From Oscillospiraceae bacterium (GTDB lineage Bacteria; Bacillota; Clostridia; Oscillospirales; Oscillospiraceae): a stretch of 48,495 nucleotides of DNA. Position numbers and translations under genes: made by a program. Position 1 is the stretch's first letter. Each line of letters opens with the position of its first letter. This document shows, one piece after another, positions 39,346 through 48,495 of the stretch. The DNA is taken from the NCBI GenBank assembly GCA_017620525.1, contig JAGAUY010000080.1, positions 1 to 48,495 on the forward strand, in the 5' to 3' direction. Below the pieces are notes generated by a model, which saw nothing but the letters and a program-made list of their open reading frames with translations, had not been told where the DNA came from and did no database searches.

Positions 39346-40581
39346 GTGGATACAAACAATACTAATGAAAGCACAAAGCGCAGCGGTTTTGCCGTCGTGC
39401 TGATCATCTCCGTTTCTGTCATCGGCATTTTGCTGACTGGTGTCCTGTTTTCGGGCCTGCTGTCGACATTCTTTGAACCAATCGAAATACAGGTTCAGGA
39501 AAAGCCCGCAGAAACAATCGCTGACACAATGCCTGTCGCAACTGCTCCTGTTGAATATGCTCTGATGGATAACTATGATACCTTTATCTCCGGTACCATG
39601 AATGATGCATATGCCGGTGCAAAATCCGTCAAAAAGCTTTTCTGGATCGACGAGGAGGCAGAACTCCCCCCCGTTGCCAATGCCGCCAATTATGGCGAAA
39701 CCACAGATCCGACCAGTCTGCAGTGGCTGATCGACGAAGCCCAGCAGATCCTGGACGGACAGGAACTGACTTTCAGCACTGATGTTGCGATCTACCCCGG
39801 TTCCAAAGTCACATATTATCTCGATGAATCCATCTTTGCCGTCACCTGGAAGGCCGTATATTACGACTTTGTTTACACCATGTGCGAAGTCAAGGTGGCA
39901 CATCCTTCCCAGGTACGCCGCTACATCGCGGAAGGAACCTACGGCTCCGACTACCTGTACACGCCTACCACCATGGCATCCAGTGTCAATGCCGTGGCAG
40001 CAATGAGCGGTGACTATTATCGCGGAAGAAACTACGGCATTGTGGTTTATGACGGTACTGTTCACCAGGTCTCCTACGGCAACCAAGTGGACACCTGCTA
40101 TGTGGATTATGACGGCGATTTCCACTTCACTTACCGCGGTGAGATCCTGGATAAAGAAGCTGCCCAGAAGTATGTCGATGACAATCATATTTCTTTCAGC
40201 CTGGCATTCGGCCCCATCCTGGTGGATAACGGTGTCCGCTGTGAGCATGACAGCTATGCCCTGGGCGAAGTCAACGACGGCTATCCCAGAGCCGCCATCT
40301 GCCAGAAGGACAAACTGCATTACATCCTCGTAACCGCAAACTGGGAAGGTCCTTATTATAAGAGTCCCAACATCCACACCTTTGCATCGGTGATCGAAAC
40401 GTTCCAGGTTCAGAAGGCATACACCCTGGACGGCGGTCAGACCGGTGCCATCGCGATGGATGGCAAGCTGATGAATCCCACACTTCGCGGCGAACAGCGG
40501 CGCATCAGCGACATCGTCTATTTTGCAACTGCAGTTCCGAATTGGAGTTCCGAAACCGAAGCAACCGAACCTACTGCATAA
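39346..40581 (+). CDS. Phosphodiester glycosidase (NAGPA domain) family protein
   Basis: 411-residue exported or membrane-anchored protein. One N-terminal membrane segment (about 14-40) is followed by an Asn/Glu/Ala-rich linker. The NAGPA (PF09992) domain covers roughly 180-400: VNAVAAMSGDYYRGRNYGIV, then LAFGPILVDNG and the late DGGQTGAIAMDG with the catalytic-type Asp-Gly-Gly-x-x. Family members cleave GlcNAc from phosphodiesters in cell-wall or exopolysaccharide material. GTG start with GAGGAG upstream. The codon use of the 3' half is strongly biased. It ends at a strong terminator. Confidence 0.85.
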   Translation: MDTNNTNESTKRSGFAVVLIISVSVIGILLTGVLFSGLLSTFFEPIEIQVQEKPAETIADTMPVATAPVEYALMDNYDTFISGTMNDAYAGAKSVKKLFWIDEEAELPPVANAANYGETTDPTSLQWLIDEAQQILDGQELTFSTDVAIYPGSKVTYYLDESIFAVTWKAVYYDFVYTMCEVKVAHPSQVRRYIAEGTYGSDYLYTPTTMASSVNAVAAMSGDYYRGRNYGIVVYDGTVHQVSYGNQVDTCYVDYDGDFHFTYRGEILDKEAAQKYVDDNHISFSLAFGPILVDNGVRCEHDSYALGEVNDGYPRAAICQKDKLHYILVTANWEGPYYKSPNIHTFASVIETFQVQKAYTLDGGQTGAIAMDGKLMNPTLRGEQRRISDIVYFATAVPNWSSETEATEPTA

Positions 40582-40582
40582 C

Positions 40583-40618
40583 AAACCGGGAAGCGATCTG
40601 ATCGCTTCCCGGTTTTTC
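40583..40618. terminator. Bidirectional terminator between NAGPA gene and ligA
   Basis: AAACCGGGAAGCGAT (40583-40597) pairs with ATCGCTTCCCGGTTT (40601-40615) over 15 bp, followed by TTTCTT. The left side AACAAA is short for the minus strand. Confidence 0.85.
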
Positions 40619-43217
<2,599 letters not shown>

Positions 43218-43261
43218 AACACATCCCCCCGGTCGGAGAATATGCAGACAGATGCCGGAAA

Positions 43262-45703
43262 TTACAACTTTTTCATATGGACAGAGGCAGTCTTTGCCAT
43301 GAGCTTCTTAGTGCCGATGTCATCGAACGCAATCTCCAACAGCGCATCTCCGCCCATTTTCATAACGGACAGCACCATGCCGCGTCCGAAGGCTGCATGA
43401 AGTACCATATCGCCCTTGTTCAGTTCCAGATAAGCTGCTTTCTGACTCTGTGCAGTAAACACAGAATTCTCGCTGCGCTTGGTCTGATCCTTACGGGCCA
43501 GGTCCTGTGCCGTTGCTCTGCGGGGATATGCAGCGTAGGAAGAACCGTAAGCACTGCCATAGGCGCCGTAGCTGCCTGTCTCGGGCTTCGGCTTGTATCC
43601 GCCCTTGCGGACGACACACTCCTCAGGAATCTCTCCCAGAAAACGTGACTTTAACGCAGAGCTGGTCCGGCCATAGAGCATACGCTGCTTTGCATGGCTG
43701 ATGGTCAGCGTCTTTTTTGCACGCGTGATGGCAACATAGCAAAGACGACGCTCCTCCTCCATCTCCTCCATATCGCCGATGGCGCGCATTCCGGGGAACA
43801 GACCATCTTCAAATCCAACCAGGAACACATGGGGAAATTCCAGACCCTTGGCAGAGTGCATCGTCATCATGACAACTGCATCATCGCTTTCGTTATACTG
43901 TTCCAGGTCGGTATACAGTGCGATTTCCTCCAGGAACCCCGCCAGTGTGGGGACATCAGCATTTTCCACATAGGAATTAATGCTGGATTTCAGTTCGCGC
44001 ACGTTTTCTAGTTTGGTTTTGTTCTCCTCTGTGGGTTTATTCTGAAGCATTTCCACATAACCGCTGCGTTCAAGCAGTTCATCATAGAAGTCTGGCAGAC
44101 TCATGCCGCCTTCCAGCAGTTCCGCCATGCCTTCGATCAGAGCGGTAAACTGCATCAGCTTCATGGCAGGCTTTTCCAGCGGGCCGTAGGAATAAGGATC
44201 CGATACAACGCTGTAAAGATGCTTTCCCTCTGCCTGCGAGAGACGCTCGGCAGTTTCGACTGTCTTTGCACCGATGCCTCTGGGCGGATTATTGATGATC
44301 CGCTTCAGCCGTAAATCATCGGATCGGTTGTTGATCACACATAGATAGCTGAGCATATCCTTGATCTCTGCCCGGTCAAAGAAGCGCATTCCACCAATGA
44401 CGCGGTATGGAATACCATTGCGCTTCAGCGCAAATTCCAGCGCGTTGGACTGAGCATTGGTGCGGTAAAGGATCGCATAATCCTTGAAATTCTTACCCTT
44501 GGAACCTGCAATAATCTGTCCTGCGACAAAATTACCCTCCGCACCTTCGTCAAAAGCCTCATAGATTGTGATGGGATCGCCGCTTCCGTTGGCGGTCCAC
44601 AGCCGCTTTCCTTTACGGCCCAGATTATGTGAGATAACCGCATTTGCAGCATTCAGGATAGACTGGGTGGAGCGGTAATTCTGTTCCAGCCGGATCACCC
44701 GGGCACCGCGGTACTGCTGTTCGAAGCTCAGAATGTTTTCAATGGTAGCACCGCGGAAGCGGTAGATACTCTGATCATCATCGCCCACAACGCAGATATT
44801 CTCATAACCGCCGGCCAGGAGACTGGTCAGCAGGTACTGCATATGGTTTGTATCCTGATACTCATCAACAAGGACATAATGGAATTTTCTCTGGTAATAC
44901 CGCCGTACATCCTCATGTTCCTGAAGCAGTCTGACCGTAACGCAGATGATATCATCAAAATCCAGGGCGTTATTTTCCTTCAGGCGGGTCTGATATTTCT
45001 GGTAGGCTCTGGCTATGTGGAGCATTCTCAGATCGTTGGTCGTTTCCGCGCGTTCCAGCAGCTCATCGGGGGTAGTCATTTTGTCTTTTTCTTTACTGAT
45101 GGCACACAGCACAACTCTTGCGGGGAATGTCTTATCATCAAGACCCATGTCCTTTATGATGTCCTTCATCACCCGCTCGGAATCGGAAGAATCGTAAATG
45201 GTAAAACTTCTGTCATAACCCATCCGTTCAATCTCCCGGCGCAGTATCCGGCAGCAGGCAGAATGGAAGGTCATGGCCCAGATATCCTGCGCTTCCGGTC
45301 CCAGCAGCACAGAAAGGCGCTCTTTCAATTCATTTGCAGCTTTATTTGTAAAGGTAATGGCGATAATACTCCACGGTGCGGCAGGCCGCAGCGCACAGAG
45401 GTATTCTGCCCGCTGGCGGTCATATTCAGAGCAATCTTCCGGCAGATTTTCAAGGAAGAGAACATCTTCTTCGGTAACCGTATCTGGGATCTCATAGCTG
45501 TCAGCCGCGCAGCCGAAGCGCATCAAATTGGCAATCCTGTTAATCAGGACTGTGGTCTTTCCGCTTCCTGCACCTGCGAGCAGCAGCAGCGGACCGTCCG
45601 TTGTCAGGACAGCTTCCTGCTGCATATTATTCAAATTGGAAAATTGACCCGCAATATACTGCCGTCGGGCAGTCAGAAAGCGGGCTTCGAATTGTTCGTT
45701 CAT
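43262..45703 (-). CDS. pcrA: ATP-dependent DNA helicase PcrA/UvrD
   Basis: 813-residue superfamily 1A helicase. Motifs: Q motif LNNMQQEAV, Walker A LAGAGSGKTTVL, Walker B VDEYQDTN, motif III VGDDDQSIYRFRGA, motif IV QNYRST, motif V MTMHSAKGLEFPHVF and motif VI VAITRAKKTL. The C-terminal tail GDMVLHAAFGRGMVL is the Tudor-like RNA-polymerase-binding domain of PcrA. It unwinds DNA in repair and displaces RecA. ATG 45703 is preceded by AGGTG. It lies downstream of sigF on the same strand. Confidence 0.95.
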   Translation of the reverse strand: MNEQFEARFLTARRQYIAGQFSNLNNMQQEAVLTTDGPLLLLAGAGSGKTTVLINRIANLMRFGCAADSYEIPDTVTEEDVLFLENLPEDCSEYDRQRAEYLCALRPAAPWSIIAITFTNKAANELKERLSVLLGPEAQDIWAMTFHSACCRILRREIERMGYDRSFTIYDSSDSERVMKDIIKDMGLDDKTFPARVVLCAISKEKDKMTTPDELLERAETTNDLRMLHIARAYQKYQTRLKENNALDFDDIICVTVRLLQEHEDVRRYYQRKFHYVLVDEYQDTNHMQYLLTSLLAGGYENICVVGDDDQSIYRFRGATIENILSFEQQYRGARVIRLEQNYRSTQSILNAANAVISHNLGRKGKRLWTANGSGDPITIYEAFDEGAEGNFVAGQIIAGSKGKNFKDYAILYRTNAQSNALEFALKRNGIPYRVIGGMRFFDRAEIKDMLSYLCVINNRSDDLRLKRIINNPPRGIGAKTVETAERLSQAEGKHLYSVVSDPYSYGPLEKPAMKLMQFTALIEGMAELLEGGMSLPDFYDELLERSGYVEMLQNKPTEENKTKLENVRELKSSINSYVENADVPTLAGFLEEIALYTDLEQYNESDDAVVMMTMHSAKGLEFPHVFLVGFEDGLFPGMRAIGDMEEMEEERRLCYVAITRAKKTLTISHAKQRMLYGRTSSALKSRFLGEIPEECVVRKGGYKPKPETGSYGAYGSAYGSSYAAYPRRATAQDLARKDQTKRSENSVFTAQSQKAAYLELNKGDMVLHAAFGRGMVLSVMKMGGDALLEIAFDDIGTKKLMAKTASVHMKKL

Positions 45704-45770
45704 AGGCACACCTGTCCATAATAAGATGCTCCTATTTTAACGCATTTTGCAGAAAAGGTAAAGGGTATTT

Positions 45771-46475
45771 TTACGACAGCAGTTCCCGCAGATGTACCAG
45801 CGCCTTTTTTTCGATCCTGGAAACCTGAACCTGACTGACAGATAGTACCTTAGCAACACGATCCTGTGTCAGGCAATGATAGTAGCGCAGTTTGATGACC
45901 ATATTCTCACGTTCCGGAAGCCGTTCGATCGCCTGACGCAGGGCAATACGTTCTACCATCTTTTCCTCGGATTCCGTATCGGTCAGTACGTCTTCCAGAC
46001 TGAATCCTTCATCGCCCGTTTCCTTCTGGATCGACTCAGTTGCAGCTGTTGCCGTCTCAGCCATGGCGATCTCTTCGGGTGTCAGTCCTGTCTGCCGGGA
46101 GATCTCCTGTACCGTCGGTTCCCTGCCAAAGGCTGACGTCAGATGATTTCGTGCGATCTTAATTGTCGCCGACTGTTCTTTCAGTCCTCTTGATACTTTC
46201 ACCGCACCGTCATCCCGGAGAAAGCGTCTGATCTCTCCGGCAATCTTCGGTACTGCATAAGTTGAAAACTGTGTACCGTATTCCAGATCAAACCCCTCAA
46301 CTGCTTTCAGAAATCCCAGGCAGCCCAGCTGGTACAGATCGTCTGCTTCTGTTCCTCGCCCCATAAAGCGCCTGGCCACGGACCAGATCAGTCCGGAGTT
46401 CTCCATCACCAGGGCCTCCCCTGCTGCCTCATCTCCCGCCTGACGCAGGGCAATCAGCTCTTCTGTCCGGGTCAT
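45771..46475 (-). CDS. sigF: RNA polymerase sigma-F factor
   Basis: 234-residue forespore-specific sigma factor. Region 2 (NSGLIWSVARRFMGRGTEADDLYQLGCLGFLKAVEGFD) holds the core-binding and -10 recognition helices (about 27-65). Region 3 (SRGLKEQSATIK, EISRQTGLTPEEI) and region 4 (DRVAKVLSVSQVQVSRIEKKAL) follow. The compact length without region 1 is normal. It overlaps the end of spoIIAB by 4 bases (ATGA), as in other spore formers. Confidence 0.95.
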   Translation of the reverse strand: MTRTEELIALRQAGDEAAGEALVMENSGLIWSVARRFMGRGTEADDLYQLGCLGFLKAVEGFDLEYGTQFSTYAVPKIAGEIRRFLRDDGAVKVSRGLKEQSATIKIARNHLTSAFGREPTVQEISRQTGLTPEEIAMAETATAATESIQKETGDEGFSLEDVLTDTESEEKMVERIALRQAIERLPERENMVIKLRYYHCLTQDRVAKVLSVSQVQVSRIEKKALVHLRELLS

Positions 46476-46903
46476 TGGCGCTGACGGATCTTCCGCCGCA
46501 TATGAACACTGGTGCCCTTCCCCGGCTGAGATGTCACCTCAAAACTGGTCATAAAGCTTTCCATGATGGTAAATCCCATACCGCTTCGGTCAGCACCACC
46601 GGTTGTATATGTGGGCCTTCTCGCCTGCTCCAGATCCGGTATTCCAACACCCTTGTCTTTTATGACGATATCCAGCGTATTGTCCTTCAGAATGCGGCAG
46701 CGCAGGGTGATATTGCCCAAATCTTCCGGATAGGCATGGACAATGCAATTTGTTACCGCTTCGGACACCGCTGTGCGGATATCACCCAGTTCTTCCATCG
46801 TCGGATCCATCTGCGCTGCAAAACATGCCACAGCCGAACGGGCAAATGCTTCATTTGTCGACTTGCTTGGAAATTCCAAAATCATATAATTCCCGAATTT
46901 CAT
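46472..46903 (-). CDS. spoIIAB: Anti-sigma F factor and kinase SpoIIAB
   Basis: 143-residue GHKL-fold serine kinase. It holds sigma-F inactive and phosphorylates SpoIIAA. N box SEAVTNCIVHAYPED, G1 DKGVGIPD and G2 RSGMGFTIMESF are visible. It overlaps both neighbours by 4 bases, which keeps subunit ratios fixed. Confidence 0.96.
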   Translation of the reverse strand: MKFGNYMILEFPSKSTNEAFARSAVACFAAQMDPTMEELGDIRTAVSEAVTNCIVHAYPEDLGNITLRCRILKDNTLDIVIKDKGVGIPDLEQARRPTYTTGGADRSGMGFTIMESFMTSFEVTSQPGKGTSVHMRRKIRQRQ

Positions 46904-47217
46904 GATACTGCCTCCTTCATTTGCACCAGTTTGTCAATCCCGGATGCGCGGAATACACGCATCGGTTGATTTCCGATCCCCGTGAGAATTAACTGCCCCT
47001 CGATCTGAGTCATATACCGCAGCGCGTTGATCACAACCGCAATACCAGATGAGTCCACAAAGGTGACCTCCGCAAAATCCAGAACACACAATTCTGGGGT
47101 GTACGCTTCAATTTTGGCCGCAATGGCCTGAATATAGCTTTTAGCGCAATGATGGTCGATCTCTCCGGTCAGTGCGACCGTCAGCCTTCCATTTTCCAAA
47201 AAGCTGGTAAAATGCAT
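46900..47217 (-). CDS. spoIIAA: Anti-anti-sigma factor SpoIIAA
   Basis: 105-residue STAS-domain protein that frees sigma-F by binding SpoIIAB. The phosphorylation-site serine is in FVDSSGIAVVINAL (near residue 56). ATG 47217 with AAGGAGG upstream is chosen over a longer frame that would run toward the terminator. It is the first gene of the spoIIA operon. A sigma-H promoter is expected upstream, but I cannot point to one with confidence. Confidence 0.94.
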   Translation of the reverse strand: MHFTSFLENGRLTVALTGEIDHHCAKSYIQAIAAKIEAYTPELCVLDFAEVTFVDSSGIAVVINALRYMTQIEGQLILTGIGNQPMRVFRASGIDKLVQMKEAVS

Positions 47218-47302
47218 GATATCTCCTCCTTGGTAAAATGTCCGTTTCCAGTATAAAAGAGTGTGTTCACTTTTGCCGTCGGAAGAAAGGGGCAAAAAAG
47301 AA

Positions 47303-47335
47303 AAAGAGGTGCAAACCATTGGTTTGCACCTCTTT
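47303..47335 (-). terminator. Terminator of valS
   Basis: AAAGAGGTGCAAACC (47303-47317) pairs with GGTTTGCACCTCTTT (47321-47335) over 15 bp. Left A-runs give U-runs in minus-strand RNA. It insulates the spoIIA operon from valS. Confidence 0.88.
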
Positions 47336-47348
47336 AGAAATATAAGGT

Positions 47349-48495
47349 TTACAGCTTCTGCATGGATTCCAGGCTCTGTTCCAGCTGGGCGATCAGGTCA
47401 CGGGTCTTGGCGGCCTTTTCGCGCTCGGCGGCGACAACAGCCTCAGGCGCACGGGCAACAAACTTCTCGTTGCTCAGCTTGCCTTCCAGACCGGACAGGA
47501 ACTTGCGGTTCTTCTCCAGTTCCTTAGAGATCCGCTCCACTTCCTTCGCAACATCCACCAGCTGACCCATGGGGATATACAGCTTGGCATCGGGAGTAGC
47601 GCAGGTAACCATGCCGTCCAGGTTTTCAGGCTCATTTTCCAGAATGGACACAGCATCGGCATAAGCCAGTCTCTGAATGAAGCCCTCACCCTCAGTAAAG
47701 ATCTGAGGCTTGGAGGTCAGAACGTACAGCGCAGCCTTCTTGCTGGGAGGAACGTTCATCTCGGTACGGCGGGCACGGATCGCACGGATCGCATTCATAA
47801 CGGACTCCATCTGAGATTCCTCAGCCTTGAATGCCAGATCAGCGCTGTACTCAGGCCACTTTGCAACGATCAGTGCATCACCCTCGTGGGGAATGGACTG
47901 CCAGATTTCCTCAGTAATGAAGGGCATGAAAGGATGCAGCAGGCGAAGGATCTGATCCAGAACATAGACCAGAACCTGGATGGCGGTCTGCTTGCGGTCA
48001 ATATCCTCGGAGTACAGACGGGCCTTGGTCAGCTCGATATACCAGTCGCAGTAGGTGTCCCAGATAAAGTCGTAGATCTTCTGAATGGCGACACCCAGCT
48101 CATACTTATCCATGTTTTCAGTAACTTCAGCAATCAGGGTATTCAGCTTGCTGAGGACCCACTTATCAGCGATCTCCAGCTTGGAAGTCTCGGGCAGCTC
48201 ATTTCTGGCATCCTCAGACAGATTCATCAGAACATAGCGGGAAGCGTTCCACAGCTTATTGGCGAAGTTACGCATGGCCTCGCAGCGCTCCACATAGAAA
48301 CGCATGTCGTTTCCGGGAGAGTTGCCGGTGACCATGTTCATACGCAGTGCGTCGCATCCGTACTTTTCGATCATCTCCAGAGGATCGATGCCGTTACCCA
48401 AGGACTTGGACATTTTGCGGCCCTGATTGTCTCGGACCAGACCGTGAATCAGCACGGTGTGGAAAGGCGTCTTGCCGGTATGCTCGCAGCCGGAG
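47349..48495 (-). CDS. valS: Valine--tRNA ligase, C-terminal part (gene runs off the window)
   Basis: The frame is open to the right edge, and the upstream sequence continues the class I synthetase pattern (EHTGKTPFHTV before LIHGLVRD). The visible 380 residues include the KMSKS loop (QGRKMSKSLGNGIDPLEMI), the anticodon-binding domain (WVLSKLNTLIAEV, HPFMPFITEEIWQSI) and the C-terminal coiled coil (VAKEVERISKELEKNRKFL, end) that is characteristic of ValS. The enzyme attaches valine to its tRNA in the cytoplasm. The N-terminal part with the HIGH motif and editing domain lies outside the window. Confidence 0.96.
   Translation of the reverse strand, partial: SGCEHTGKTPFHTVLIHGLVRDNQGRKMSKSLGNGIDPLEMIEKYGCDALRMNMVTGNSPGNDMRFYVERCEAMRNFANKLWNASRYVLMNLSEDARNELPETSKLEIADKWVLSKLNTLIAEVTENMDKYELGVAIQKIYDFIWDTYCDWYIELTKARLYSEDIDRKQTAIQVLVYVLDQILRLLHPFMPFITEEIWQSIPHEGDALIVAKWPEYSADLAFKAEESQMESVMNAIRAIRARRTEMNVPPSKKAALYVLTSKPQIFTEGEGFIQRLAYADAVSILENEPENLDGMVTCATPDAKLYIPMGQLVDVAKEVERISKELEKNRKFLSGLEGKLSNEKFVARAPEAVVAAEREKAAKTRDLIAQLEQSLESMQKL

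Noticed and set aside
39058-40584. 508-codon minus-strand frame opposite the NAGPA gene
   Set aside because: It spans two well-supported plus-strand genes and the gap between them and has no recognisable domain.

Overview
The window looks like the chromosome of an anaerobic, endospore-forming Firmicute of the class Clostridia, most likely the Oscillospiraceae/Ruminococcaceae side of gut clostridia. The evidence is its sporulation genes (spoIIAA-spoIIAB-sigF, yqfC-yqfD, yunB, a ylbJ-like gene, cwlD, cotJ), Firmicute gene orders (yqfC-yqfD-phoH-ybeY-era-yqzL-recO), strong AGGAGG ribosome binding sites and moderately GC-rich genes. No genus can be fixed from the sequence alone.

Layout. (1) 1-7670 is accessory DNA framed by two large serine recombinase genes in the same orientation. 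The left one has lost its 5' end and the right one is a decayed remnant. Between them lie an alpha/beta hydrolase, an ArsC-like phosphatase, a broken SGNH hydrolase, a Bcp peroxiredoxin, YaaA, an NAD(P)HX epimerase and a MATE exporter. The right remnant abuts a cotJC gene cut off at codon 64, so this DNA probably sits in the spore coat cotJ operon. (2) 7661-11351 holds a fused cotJA-cotJB gene, cwlD, radA and an MBL-fold hydrolase. (3) 11401-14100 holds a membrane-anchored XRE regulator, a tyrosine recombinase, and 1.2 kb of repeat-rich DNA with two recombination-site-like inverted repeats, a TGTGTCA repeat array, several hairpins and two small ORFs. (4) 14517-24524 is a carbohydrate region: a CUT1 ABC importer, a class II aldolase, an ADP-dependent sugar kinase of the PF04587 type, a second class II aldolase, an RpiR regulator, a dicarboxylate/amino acid symporter and ATP-dependent phosphofructokinase. 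(5) 24595-37965 is mostly minus-strand housekeeping and sporulation: xerD, membrane proteins, coaD, rsmD, uvrC, an HPr-like protein, mutS2, recO, yqzL, era, ybeY, phoH, yqfD, yqfC. (6) 38053-40581 is plus-strand: a ylbJ-like gene, a small cysteine protein and a phosphodiester glycosidase. (7) 40619-48495 is minus-strand: ligA, yunB, pcrA, the spoIIA operon, and the C-terminal part of valS running off the window.

How parts work together. The importer, aldolase, ADP-kinase and second aldolase are closely spaced on one strand, which suggests import of a sugar, phosphorylation, and cleavage to triose-level products. The substrate cannot be read from the sequence. The RpiR gene and the palindrome-bearing promoter of the symporter suggest local control. 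The spoIIA operon gives the forespore sigma switch, and cwlD, cotJ, yqfC/D, ylbJ-like and yunB belong to later spore formation.

The most unusual parts are the ADP-kinase/twin-aldolase operon and the tyrosine recombinase with its adjacent 14-6-14 bp inverted repeat and second partial copy. No tRNA, rRNA or CRISPR array was seen.
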